Source: Pollenia angustigena
Lineage: Eukaryota > Arthropoda > Insecta > Diptera > Polleniidae
Direction: 5' to 3'
Assembly: GCA_930367215.1 (NCBI GenBank)
Contig: OV884059.1
Coordinates: 34,215,882 to 34,279,881 of the forward strand
Length of the DNA stretch: 64,000 nucleotides
Position 1 is the first letter of the stretch; the number at the start of each line of letters is the position of its first letter. The notes under the pieces are model-generated. The model was not told the DNA's origin and ran no database searches. It saw nothing but the letters and a program-made list of their open reading frames with translations. Of the stretch, positions 24,040-35,450 are shown piece after piece. A program made the translations under genes and the position numbers.

Positions 24040-24300
24040 ACATCGAGAGCAAAAACAGGCAGAATTTTTGCTGCTTTGAATGAAAAAAAGCAAAATGCTC
24101 CCTCTGTGGTATATGGGAAAAAACGAATGGGGAAGCAGAATTTTTGCTGCTTTCAAAGAAAAGCAAAATGCTCAATATTAAGTTGATCACCTTATATTTT
24201 CTTCAATGAAGAGAAATTTAAAAAATATGCATGAATAAAATTGTTTCAATGAAAAGCAAAATGCTCCCTCTGTGGTATATGGGGAAAAAACGAAAAAATG
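24040..24300. repeat. Local repeat of AGCAAAATGCTCCCTC units
   Basis: CAGAATTTTTGCTGCTTT and AAAGCAAAATGCTC recur two to three times along with GTGGTATATGGG. The rest of 23111-25431 is AT-rich with no gene; 24487-24595 resembles one end of the repeat at 49123-49700. Confidence 0.55.
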
Positions 24301-25483
24301 CTGACTCCCCATTTCCCTACTACTTTGAAAGTATTCATCCAATGAATAATATTCATAGATCTAATGTAATGTTTCATTAAATACATTTTAATGAAACAGG
24401 TTTCATTGATCCAACGAAGCGCTGCATAGGTTCCTTTTTAATGCAATTTTTCATGGGATTAATGTCAAAATTCATTGGTATTGTGAAGAAAATTTTTTCA
24501 GTGTACGTCCGAAAAAAATCCTACCTTTTACTTAGGGCAAGTTATAATAATGGCCTTAGTGCCATAACTTCTTTATAAATGTTAGTATTTGTATAAAACA
24601 GGCAACAATAACTGATATAATATATTCTATGTTATGGCAAAATTTTGTTCTGAAAGGTCTGAAATTGACCATGGGCCCAATAAAAGCGCTCTCCAAAATC
24701 GCAAACTCTTATATGAATCTTAACCTTATAACATAATTTTGTTTTGGTCGGGTTTATGATTGGCTCAAATGGGGAACAATATCGAATAAATGTCTTCATA
24801 TACTGTGGTGAAGGGTGCTTGGCCGAATATACTTTTTTACTTGTTTTTAACATGTTTAAACTAAAAATTGGTTTTAGCTTTAATAACTTTATAATATAAT
24901 AGCACAGACCTGCAAAATTATAGTTTTTGAAAATTTGTTTGGGTTATTGTCGAAAAACTAACGAGAAACGATTTTGATATGATTGATTGATTATACGTCA
25001 CATTTTCGAGATAAAGTTACATTTCTGTTCGATGTATACATACTTCTCTTTCAGGCGCCAACCATAGATAAATGCAGGTCAGCTTGTTTTTTTACCACAG
25101 TTAATATTTAATTTATATTTTATAATTTTTTAGTATAGTCCATTTATATAATTTATCTTAAGTTAAATTGAAACTTAAAACCTGTTTTAAGGTATGAACA
25201 AGGTTAGAATTTAGCTTTTGATATCAAATGATAAAACCGTCATACTTAAAACGTTTATTTTGGAATTTTCTGGATAGTTTGAGGTATTTGAGTTTTCTTT
25301 TATTCTTTTGCACATATTTTAATAGTTTTACATAAATTTTCTTTCTTTTCTTTTTTTAGTTGCACTGCTATTTTTGGCTCTGAATTGAGAAACATTTTTT
25401 TCTAAATATTTATTTATTGAATCTTCATATAAAGGGTGGTCCAACTAAAACGCACGATGTTAATTATAAATAAAACAAAAAAA

Positions 25484-26053
25484 GGGGGGGGGGGATGCTT
25501 TAATACCATGTGAGATAAGGGCATGATGTCTTTATCTCTCATTCAATAGGGAGATAAAGCCTTTTTTTTCATGTGACTGGGAGATAAAGCCATCATGGCT
25601 TTAGCTCACATTAGCAAAATTATAAAATGGCTTTATCTCTCATTTCAGTTCCGGAGACACTAAAGTTAAGTATTGTAATCTGGCTTCGCATACTAAAGTT
25701 TTTCTGCGTGGCGGCCGTGCTTTGGGGTTTTTTCCTCCAGTAGGACGCGGCAGGTGGCTTCGCTGAATAAAGTTTTCCTGCGTGCGTCGCAAGAATAAAA
25801 AAATGTTTTTCAATGATACTAAGGATTTTCCCTTTTACAGAATGTTTACTTCTTGCATAATAATATTCTGAAAAAATATGGCTGTATCTCTCATTTGCGA
25901 AAAAAATATGGCTATATCTCTCATTTCGCAAAATTTTAAATATGACCTTACCTCTCAATGATTGGGCAATAAGGCCATTATGGCTTTATCTCCCATTCAA
26001 TTGAGCAATAAAGCCATCATGGCTTTATCACACATGGTTTTAAAGCACCCCCC
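25484..26053. mobile_element. Foldback element rich in TTTATCTCTCATT, copy 1
   Basis: Ends GGGGGGATGCTTTAATACC and, on the other strand, GGGGGGTGCTTTAAAACC. ACAAAAAAAG and ACAAAAAG flank it and may be the target duplication. GGCTTTATCTCTCATT-like words recur about ten times near the two ends in both orientations. The core resembles 59090-59290 of copy 2. Confidence 0.7.
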
Positions 26054-26117
26054 ACAAAAAGTTTTCAGAGAATTCTCTTAATATATTTTGTTTTTATAGA
26101 AGGATCTATTATAACAA

Positions 26118-26720
26118 TTATGTGTGAAACAAAATATCGGCCGAATGCTCGCCACGGCTTCGGTACCATACCTCTATCCGATGTTCCATATTTTCATTGA
26201 CTCTGAGACATAATTGAGGTTCAATGTCGTAAATGTGCCGAATTATCTCATCCTTTAGCTCTTGAAGTGTGCTTGGCTTATTGACGTACACTTTTTCTTT
26301 TCAATATGCTCGAAGAAAGAAGTCCAATGGTGTCAAATCACACGATCGTGGCGGCCAATTAACTTCGCCACGTAGTGAGATAACACGGCCATTGAATTTC
26401 CCGCGCAAACGAGCCATTGTTTCGTTGGCTGTGTGGCAAATGGCACAATCCTGTTGGAACCACATATCGTCCAGGTCCATATCCTCACGGTAACTACTTG
26501 GCCGACCTCATTTTCGAAGAAGTACGCCCCGATAACGCCGTCAGCCCATAAAGCGACCCAAACAGTTACTCTTTGTGGATGCATCGGTTTTTCAACAATC
26601 ACTCGTGGATTCTCTTTTGCCCAAATGCGGCAATTCTGCTTGTTAACGAATCCATTGAGGTGAAAGTGTGAAAGTTTCTTCAACAATCTTAACGTTAAAT
26701 TTGGCAAACACTGAAACAAA
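26118..26720 (-). pseudogene. Mariner transposase relic, DD41D
   Basis: On the - strand: HFHLNGFVNKQNCRIW, HPQRVTVWVALWADGVIGAY, an internal deletion after VVTV, then in another frame MWFQQDCAICHTANETM and NWPPRSCDLTPLDFF. The distance between the Asp of QQD and the Asp of PLD is 41 residues in an uninterrupted frame, which places it in the DD41D mariner group. Defects: the first catalytic Asp region before HFHL is lost, about 20 residues are deleted after VVTV with a frame change, and a TGA lies just after PLDFF. The reading ends with TAA at 26118-26120. It is a different subfamily from the 15-kb and 57-kb relics, with different terminal repeats. Confidence 0.88.
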
Positions 26721-26735
26721 GAAATGTCAAATTAA

Positions 26736-26891
26736 GGCCCCTATAACGGTTCACAACTCAACTCAATTAAGACAACTGGTTGTGATCAGTTGTAGTTTTT
26801 GTTCACCGCAATACAGCAAAGTTGTAAACCATAATACAAAAATTAAGAAATTACAACTCAACTGAGTTGAGTTGTGAATCGTAATAGGGCC
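26736..26891. mobile_element. GGCCCCTATTACGG palindromic MITE, copy 1
   Basis: 156-bp near-palindrome: ends GGCCCCTATAACGGTTCAC and GGCCCTATTACGATTCAC (other strand). Flanks TAA and TTA. Inserted in the mariner element 25432-26964. Confidence 0.8.
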
Positions 26892-27007
26892 TTAGTTAGG
26901 CAAAAAACTTGTCGTTAAGGAGTGACTCACAATTAATATCGTGTATTATGGTTTAGCCACCCTTTATTTACTATGAACTAACTAAAATGTATCAAATCTT
27001 ACTCTAA

Positions 27008-27477
27008 AGGTGGAAGTACAAAACACGCGTTAGTTCGTCGACAAGTATCTTGCGTTTATAAACTTTAGCGTGTCAAAAACTGCAAGTTACACAACACGCG
27101 TTACAAAAGCCATTCCTGTCAGCTGTTTTTTATTTGTTTACTTATTTGTGCATTAAAAACGGGTTTGAAAGTATATCAAGATTTTGTTATTTTATTAAAT
27201 TTATTCTTTTTATTTAAATATTGCATGTTTTTTAAGCTCTTCAATAAGTTTTTCTTTCATGATTCACAAATTTGTTAAATTATTATTTTTATTGTCAGCT
27301 GATTACTTGTCAAAAACAAACAACGCGTTAAAAAGTTCAAATTTAACCAACTTTCCGGCGCAAACGCGTCAAAATATTTTGCATGTAGCTTGTTCAATGA
27401 AAACACACTAGCTTAACTTTTTTTGACAGAAGACGACAGAGCGCGCGCGCACTAACGCGTGTTATGTACTTCTACCT
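27008..27477. mobile_element. PIF/Harbinger-like element, copy 1
   Basis: 470 bp with ends AGGTGGAAGTACAAAACACG and, on the other strand, AGGTAGAAGTACATAACACG, flanked by TAA (27005-27007, 27478-27480). The 3-bp TWA duplication points to PIF/Harbinger. An almost identical copy lies at 61380-61848. A (GC)n run is near the right end. No transposase. Confidence 0.8.
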
Positions 27478-27489
27478 TAATACTTTATG

Positions 27490-29779
27490 CATTGCCAGTG
27501 CCGGGCAATGCACTGGCAATGATTACGAATTCCATTCACATTCTGAGTGTTTCAGTGTCTCTTCTCCTTAAGCGAATGTGGCCGCTATCATTTTTAATAT
27601 TTCGAGCTTGTGGATTTTGGGGCAGTTCAATACTTTTTAGATATTTTATTGAATGTGTTGTGATCATCGTTTTTTACTTATGGCACATTAAGGTCGTTCT
27701 GAATGCTCGAGTTTTTTATGTACCAGGGAGCGGATGTGATGATTCGAAGAACTTTGTTTTATCGCTGTGGATTTTTTTCTATATTGGAGATCGAGGCAGT
27801 GTCCCAGAGTAGTTAAAGTAGTAATTTACAGTCTAGACTGGAAAATGAATATGTACACATTTTTGCTTATTAAACTTTATCTTGCATTGTTTTTACCATA
27901 TATCTAGTTGAAATATATGGTATCGAGATGCTTCATGACGGTATGCTTAGGAAGTCTTTCATCAGCAAAAGTTCAAGTTTGGGTGTGGTTGTGGTTGTTT
28001 TTTTGGCATGTCCTGAGTATAAATTAAGTATAATAGAGGGCCCAGGATGCTACCTTGTGGCACTCCAGCGTTTATTGGCTGAGGATAGGCTAAAAAATCT
28101 GTTTCTTTAATGATAAATTTACGGCCGACTTTACGGGTAATTTTATGAATCAAATCTTAATGTCAGACTTAATCAAAAGCTTGAGAAACATCAATGAATA
28201 GAGCTATGTGTTGTTCAATTGTTCCGTTTTTTCCAAATTCAAACTGGAGATTTGGAATACATTTGCATATTTTAATTTAGTATCGGTGTTAGTTTTGCCA
28301 CTAATTGTTTCTTAAAAAGCTTTGATATATTTGATAATAAGCTAATTGGCCTGCATGACTCAACTTTTGTGTGATCTTTTCCTGACTTAGGTATCATTGT
28401 AACTAAGAAAACCTTCCATTCTAGAGGGTGGTCTTCAATTCGTAAAATAGCGTTACAAATCAAAAGAATTATTTTCATTGCATAAGCATTTTATTACATA
28501 TTTTGTCAATGCCAGTTGCTTTCTTGGGGCTTAAATTAACAATAGCCTTTTCAATTTCCCTTATAAAAAACCTTGGTGGTTCGGCTGCTGTGGCAACTAC
28601 AGGTGGCAAGTCGACTGTTTCATCGTTTGGTATATTAGGGTAAATACGTTTTTCAGGTGTACAACAAAAAGTTTTCCTTTTTCAACATAATTTCTTGCCC
28701 AACTTCTATTCAAGTTTCGCAAGGCGGGGTTAAGCAGTTACTCGCCTTTTTAGATTTTTACTTGCTGGCCATAATTAATAGTCAGACTGTGGAGTTGATT
28801 CAAGGTCTTTAAGATCATTGTCCAGAGATGCGTTTTTTTTTTGAGTCTGCAGTAATTTTCCAAGCTTTTTTATGCCCTCTACGAACTCTTATTTTGATTG
28901 GGGAGCTATGGCAGAATATTCAATAGCTAGTTTTAAATTTCTATCAATATAGATGTCTATCAGTCCAATTATGAATTCAAATTCCCCTGGAGTTTTCTCC
29001 CTTCTCCCATTTTTCTTATGTTAATTCAATTGTAAAAATGGGAAAAGGGGGAAAACTCCCGGGGAATTTTTATTCATAATTGGACATTATGTTTCTGACG
29101 TACGCAGCGATATATTCTCCTTGCAATGGGTACAGATATATTTATTGATTTTTTTACAAATTTGGCCGTGAGCCAGCTGTTGCTAGATAATCAGTCTGAG
29201 ACACAATTTGTTTAGGGTTCATTATAGCAACTAGGGTGGGTGTGAAATCAGAGATAATTCAAGGGAAGCTTCTACACAAATCATTTCCATGGGGATGTTT
29301 TTAACACCGCTAAAATCGATAACATCTGGAATGTTCTGCTGTTTAATTTCGCTTGCTATCACATTTAGTCACATTTTAGAATGTGTATCAAATAAAAATC
29401 GACCCTTTAGTGTTATAAGCCGCGACCCGAGTAGGTTGTTAAGCGTTGTTATCACCTAGTTATTTATACTATTGGCATTCTGATATTGTAAATCTAGTTG
29501 GGCAGAGCACACTGATGAAATTACTAGGTTTCGGTAAAACTCTGATACAAATGTCTGTTGCTGAAAGGTTTTGTTAACGAAAGTCTTACATTAGGACATG
29601 TTTGATTCGAGCTCTTTTTAAATGGCAGAATATTCGCAAGCTCTACCTCAAGGGCCGTTGGTATCATATAGTATGTAACCATTGATTTTAAACGAATTTC
29701 TCGAGGTCAAGAAAGTGTGGAAATGCAGCATAAATATTTATTTTTAAAAAATATATCAATCTCAATGTTAATTAAATCA
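27490..29779 (-). pseudogene. Jockey-like LINE remnant
   Basis: Read on the - strand from high to low coordinates, pieces appear in the order of a Jockey ORF2. Endonuclease C-terminus: GSRLITLKGR and IPDVIDF near 29280-29440. Reverse transcriptase fingers: PKKATGIDKICNKMLMQ near 28485-28540, then IPKSGKDHTKVESCRPISLL near 28310-28400. Palm: AGVPQGSILGPLLYLIY near 28000-28065. Thumb: LRIITSAPWYIKN near 27705-27745. The segment that should hold the YADD site (about 27830-27960) has no such reading. Frames shift repeatedly and a MITE (28973-29085) sits inside, so it is long dead. The low end abuts the PIF-like element and the high end abuts Helitron copy B. Confidence 0.85.
28973..29085. mobile_element. 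Small CCAATTATGAAT palindromic MITE
   Basis: Ends GTCCAATTATGAAT and ATTCATAATTGGAC are exact complements. The interior has TCTCCCTTCTCCCATTTTT paired with AAAATGGGAAAAGG. Relatives: 20179-20270, 51416-51541 and a half copy at 52614-52690. Inserted in the Jockey relic. Confidence 0.8.
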
Positions 29780-30368
29780 CTAGCTGACCCGACAGACGTT
29801 GTCCTGTCCAAATTAGGAAAAATGTTTGCGTTTGATTTTTAAAATCCGTTAAAAAGATACGAACATTTGAAAGAAAAATTAGTCAAATCGATAGAGCCGT
29901 TTTCTGATTTTAGGTAAATCGAAAAAAGTGGGCGGGCAAAATTTTCTTTCCGTAAAAACCTAAGTTGGACCATGGCGATTATTTTAAAGAAAAAATCGTC
30001 CAAATCGGTCAAGCCGTTCTCAAGTTTTGCGCTTAATAGAAAAAGTGGGCGTAAAAGTAGGCGTGGTAAATTTTTCTTTCGACCAAAACTTAAAATGGAT
30101 TAATACGAACATTTGAAAGAAAAATTTGTCAAATCGATGGAGCCGTTTTCTGATTTTAGGTAATTCGAAAAAAGTGGGCGTAAAAGTGGTCGGGTAAATA
30201 TTTTTTTTTTGTATAAATCTAAGTTGGACCATGGCGATAATTTTAAAGAAAAAATCGTCACAATTATATAGATGTCATTGGTGGTGCAAAATGAAAATTG
30301 GATTTTGCCACGCCCCTCCGCCCGCAGACCGAAAATCAAAAATCAGACTTCACAGTGTCACTCGCCTT
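29780..30368 (-). mobile_element. Helitron-like non-autonomous element, copy B
   Basis: Reverse-strand counterpart of 1-676. Its 3' terminus (CTAG on the - strand) is at 29780-29783, followed by T. Two internal units are offset by about 240 bp (29865 and 30105). It is inserted next to the Jockey relic. Confidence 0.7.
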
Positions 30369-30612
30369 TGTAAAGTGTTGGCAACTCTATGTTTCTTTGT
30401 TTAAAATATCGAAGTCATGACAGTATTTAAGCTTCTACCACATCAGTTAGTTACAATTTAAGTTTTTTTTTTCATAAAGTTGCTTGAGGTTTGGTTATAT
30501 ATTACCGGATTTATTTAAACATTATCAGCAGCTTGAAAAAATTGTTCGTGCATTCGCATGCTGAACATTGACGGTGTTTATAAAGTATTGTTTTGTTTTT
30601 ATTCGGCTATTT

Positions 30613-31382
30613 CCCAACAAACACGAAGTCAAAACTTTGATATTAAATGACTTTATCATTTGACATCAGACACAATTCTCAAACTTTTTTCAATTGTTTG
30701 ATTTAACATTTAAATTCAAATTGATAATGATTTGAAAACAAACATTTGATATCAAATGTTTGTCAAATGTTAAATCAAATCAAAAATAAACTTGGCAATA
30801 CTAAAGCGAAAAATAAAGTAATCATTAAAAATGGCGATTAAAGTTAAATTTTTTACTTTGTGGTTACATGTGTTTTACTATTAAAAATAAATTTTAATAT
30901 AAAGTGAACAGCTTATTTCTTGTGAAAGATATAAATTATTTGTGAGTAATTACAATGATAAAAAATACGAAAAAAAGGAAAATAAAACGGGAAAGTGAAG
31001 AAAGTTTGTTGAACGATCGCGTTGCTACAATCCTCAAAATAAAAGGGAGCCAAGTAGTTTGTCTTTCCAAGAATTAGAGTGCGGAAAGAACATTATTTCA
31101 TCTTTTAGATATGGTGCCGAATGTTTGTCTCACAGTTTATTTAAATAAATAATAAATTTAAATTAAAAAAAAATAAAATATTTTTATTTATATTCCACAT
31201 TGTATTATAATCCACATTTGAAAAACATTTGACAATTGCGTTTGAAAGCAAGTTGAAAATAAAGGCATTTTTCAATTTGAAAATAATTTCCCCTTTTTAT
31301 CATTATCAAACGTTTGTCGTTTGAGAAAACGTTTGATTTCAAATCATTTTCAATATGAAATCAAACCTCCGTGTTTGTTGGG
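30613..31382. mobile_element. TIR element with CCCAACAAACACG ends
   Basis: 770 bp with a perfect 13-bp end CCCAACAAACACG. Subterminal ATTTGATATCAAATG and AAATCATTTTCAA words form further inverted pairs (30690-30780, 31205-31370). No clear duplication and no coding frame. Confidence 0.7.
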
Positions 31383-33733
31383 TTATTATTTATTCATTGT
31401 TATTGTTGTTGTTGTTATATCCATTTACGGATGATGAGAGATGATGACGGTATGTTTGTGTGTGTGTATGTGTGTGTGTAGCGAGTGTAAGTATTTGTTA
31501 GCTGTTCGGTTGGTTTACCTTTTGTATAAAAAAAAGAAGAAGGTAATGTTTGTGATGTGCGAGTTTTTCTTTGTTTGGTTTTGACAGACGGGTTTTTACT
31601 TAGATTTTTTTCGTGAATGTATTGGTGGTTTGAACTTGAGCTCTATACATAATTGGTATGTTGCATAACAATATTACAGCATCGAGAGACAATCAAGTTA
31701 AAGCAGACAATGAGACTTATAAACCAACAGACAGACAATCTGTCAGTTATACAATAAGACAGAAACGAATGGTAAGCGAAGAAGTGACTACAACAACAGG
31801 TAATAATTATTTTAAAGATATCTAGTTTGATTTTTGGTAGTACGACATACACAAACACATAACTTTAAAAGGTTTTTCCATTTGTTATATTTGGTGTCTC
31901 TGTCTTTTCATTTGTTTGGTAGGTAGTTAATTGCGGTTTTTTTAAATTAGTTTTATTTTTTGTGTTTAGTATTTTTCAACTTTTAATTCGCTCAATTTAA
32001 AAATTACCAATGTAGAGACTTTCAATTTCAGCACTTTTATAGGTATGCTGAACAATTTTGTTTATTTTTCTAGAAAACTTCCAGAACACTTATTACTAGA
32101 CGGACTTGCTTTAGTTATTTTAATTTGACCCATTTATAAATAGGTACATACCAAAAATGCTAATTCCAAAAACAAACAGATGCCTCGCTGTAAGATTTCT
32201 CTTTCTAAAATCGCGTTGATATTTCCAAGTTTTAAACTGATATACATATCGTTGATCTCACGTAGAAAGTCCCTAACTCATATAGATGTAACAAATACCA
32301 ATAGCGATATATCGGCGATACTTTGTCTTCGATACCACAATATTTTTATAATATATTCTTTGCAGTATTTTTGAACAAACAATTTAATTTTCTATGTTTT
32401 TTTTTTGCATAGCAACACATTTTAAAAGCGGCATAAAATCAAAACAGAAAAATTAAATTATGAAATTTAGGTATATAACATATAAAAAAACGGAGATGGA
32501 GAATAGATCCAAAATTTAGCGGCTCACTTGGCATTAGATACCTATAAATAAAGCGATGTGAAAAAAATTTCGATGCGAAAGCTAAATGCCAACTTGGTAC
32601 TCTCTATCACTTTCGCAAAATTTTCTGAAAATGAAGCAATAGTGGCAATAAAAATTAAAGATGGCGCGGATTTACAGTAATCAAGTGCCAAAACGTGTAA
32701 AAATATTTGAAATTGGAAAATTTAAATAAAATAAAGTGATGATTTACGAAAAGAAAAAAAAAATTAAAAGATGCGGAAGACACATGCGAAAACGTATTGA
32801 AGAGTACCAATCGCTAGATTTGCTACAATTTTCTTTCGCATCGCAATAGAGAGTAGCCCCTTGGCCTTTGGAACTTTGTGAAAAATTTATGAGAGAATCC
32901 GAGGGGGATGAGCCTCTTCCATCCTTTGCTGTGATTCTGTTAAAGGAAAAGTAATAAGATACCTTAGATTTTCTAATATTTCTAGAGATGCAGATCCACT
33001 TGTTTACGGGCGCAATAAAACAAAAAGCAGAAACGGACTTGCGAAATTGTCTATCTGCGCAAAGGTTGAGAATACTTTTTAATGTAAATTTCAAGTATAA
33101 ACATTTAACTTCTTACGCTGTTATTTAAAAAAAAAAACGTTATTTATTTATTTTTTGCTAATTTGATCATGAATTAAAATTTAATTCTTTGTTTTTTAAA
33201 TCTTATTAAATTTTAAATAATATTAACTTCTTACACTGTAATTTTGTATAATAAAAAAAATACTCTACTTGAGTTTAGTTAATTTAAACTTGAATTCAAA
33301 TTTAATATGCATATCGGTATCGTATCGGCGTAACATTGCATCCCTAATAGAAACTGTATCTATCAAAATGTAAAATTGGATTAAATTTTTGTGACGAGGT
33401 GTATTTGTGTGACATGTATTGGAATCACTAAGAAACACAATTTCGAAAAATCGAGAAAGGGCCTTTCTACACTAAGTTATGTAAAGAAGTGGTTTGGGCA
33501 TTTATAAGCAAACCGACCCATGGTAAAGGATGGAACTATTTTTGCGAAATTAATTACAGTGCGAGCTCGATTTCCGCAACCCCCTTTATAACTGAAATTT
33601 TTTTTTTAAATAACCGCAGTAAGTGCAACAATATTTTTTTATCCATTTATAATGTTTCTTCTCGTATTTCGTGTTCAAAAACTTAGATTTTTAAAATTTT
33701 TGTGAAGAAACTCAAATTCGAAAAAAAATCAAG
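31383..33733. other. Non-coding stretch with GT repeats and CGATA cluster
   Basis: 31455-31480 is a GT microsatellite. Four CGATA/TATCG words lie at 32305-32335. 32520-32850 has partly inverted words (TACTCTCTAT and ATAGAGAGTA) suggesting a decayed foldback. No gene seen. Confidence 0.5.
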
Positions 33734-34918
33734 CTACACACAAAAAAAATCATAGGTAAAATTACCTAAAAATATGGTATAAAATTAACTAGCAAAGGTA
33801 GCATGGCAGTATCTAAGTTCCTTAGGTAATAAAACGTTTAACTTAGGTAATTTCTATGTTCGAAAAAGTATCTAATAATTTTGTTTAAATTACAAAGAAA
33901 CTTTGAAAATTTAGCAATGATAGCAAAGTTAGTTTATATTTTTATTTTAGAACAGTTATCTAAGTTAAATTTTGTACAAGAACATAGGTTTTAGGTACAT
34001 TTACTACTTTTTTTTTAATAAAAAAGCATTTTTAAAAAACCCTATATACTTTTTTAATCTTTTTAATTTCATTATATCGACCCCTTTGCGCGAAATTATC
34101 GTATATACCATTTTTTTTAATTGAGTTTTTGATGCAATCTTGTTCTACATCCAAAGAGACGTCACCTGATAAAATATTGTAGGCGAATTCCACTTCGTTG
34201 CTCCAAAAATTGAATGTATATTTTCATTTTGATATTGCAAGCGAAAGCAGAGAAAAGTAGAAAAATGGCTGTCCTGTAAAATTTGGTTTTTGTAACATAC
34301 GATAATTCCGCGCAAAGGGGTCGATATGTATTTTATTTATCAATTCATATGTGTACCATATGAAACTTTTTGTTGTATATTAGAGTGGCATTGAAAAATT
34401 TGTTTTGAGGTTTCTTAAAGTTCCGGGCGTTTTTTAGGACCCATTTGAGGTCAAAGGATTCAAACTTATCTTGTCTTTAAAATCCATATTGATCCAGCAT
34501 CGTGTCGTCCAAATTAATAATCTTCAATAAAAGTAATAAATAATTATTGGTTTTATTGTTAATATATTCTGTCTTGTTTTTAAAAAGTTTAGCGGAGTTC
34601 TTTATCTTATGTTAATAATGCTCACTTACTTTTTATCCTTTATTGAAAAGTTTTTAATTTTATTTTATATTTAAAAATTCTATATTCAAATTTATCTTTG
34701 AATGTTTTTAAAATAAACATACATACATACATATTAAAAAAAAAATTCGAAGAAGATACCTAACCTAATTAGTAATATTAACAAAAAATTTAGGCAATAC
34801 TTATTGCATAAATTACCAATTATTTAGGGCAATAAAACTTAGTTTTTTCTTTCTATATAAAAATAAATTGCCTATGCACGCCTTGGTAAAATTACCTAAA
34901 TTATTTTTTTGTGTGTAG
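33734..34918. mobile_element. TIR element with CTACACACAAAAAAA ends
   Basis: About 1.2 kb. Left end CTACACACAAAAAAAAT and, on the other strand, CTACACACAAAAAAATAA, both followed within 10 bp by AGGTAA; TTAGGTAA words recur across the interior. It contains a nested TA-flanked element. No transposase. Confidence 0.7.
34077..34324. mobile_element. Tc1/mariner-type MITE nested in 33734-34918
   Basis: 248 bp with ends TCGACCCCTTTGCGCG and, on the other strand, TCGACCCCTTTGCGCG (perfect 16 bp), continuing with ATTATCGTAT. Flanked by TA at 34075-34076 and 34325-34326. Confidence 0.85.
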
Positions 34919-35002
34919 TAACTTTCTACATAACGATATGTAAAGAAGAGGCTTAGGTTTTTATAAGCAAACTGTGTTCTTTGTTATATTTTCTTTATTT
35001 TT

Positions 35003-35450
35003 ATACCCTTCACCACAGTTTGTAATTTCTACAATAGTGAGCTTAGACCATATAAAGTGTATATATTCTGGGTCCTTATGAGGAGAGAAGTTGATTTAAC
35101 GATGTCCGTCCGTCTGTCCGTTTTACGTTTGATATGTGTTTTCCGGAGACTCCAGACATGTTAGCGGCTAGGTTGTTTTACATTTATGTTACATATAGTC
35201 CACCATTTCTTGCAATTCAGCAAGATCGGTCCACAAATGGCTGAGACATGACCAAAAAACCACGACTGCCTCTAATTTTTTACAAAAATTCCTTTGTTGT
35301 TGTATTTGCAGTACTTTTTTCTGTATATCTGGAGAACGGCAAGAGCCAAAGTTTCCAAACATTAAGGTTATAAATACACACCATCCCACAAAATGTGGGC
35401 GGGATTGGAGAAGTGGGCGTGGTACCTCCCATACAAAAAATATCAAAAAT
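35003..35450. repeat. ATACCCTTCACC-type dispersed repeat
   Basis: Starts ATACCCTTCACCACAG. It contains CTGAGACATGACC and the GTGGGCGGGATTGGAG unit also seen at 10490-10660. The right boundary is unclear. Confidence 0.5.

Larger units (their letters stand above)
25432..26964 (-). mobile_element. Composite mariner element with two internal insertions
   Basis: Ends AAGGGTGGTCCAACTAA and, from the other side, AAGGGTGGCTAAACCA, flanked by TA. Inside lie a transposase relic, a foldback element (25484-26053) and a palindromic MITE (26736-26891). Confidence 0.8.

Noticed and set aside
26269..26663. Forward-strand frames over the 26-kb mariner
   Set aside because: Antisense of the transposase; the - strand carries the recognised motifs.
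27459..27812. Hydrophobic 117-codon open frame on the + strand
   Set aside because: It lies antisense to the thumb region of the Jockey-like relic, whose motifs (ITSAPWYI) read on the other strand.
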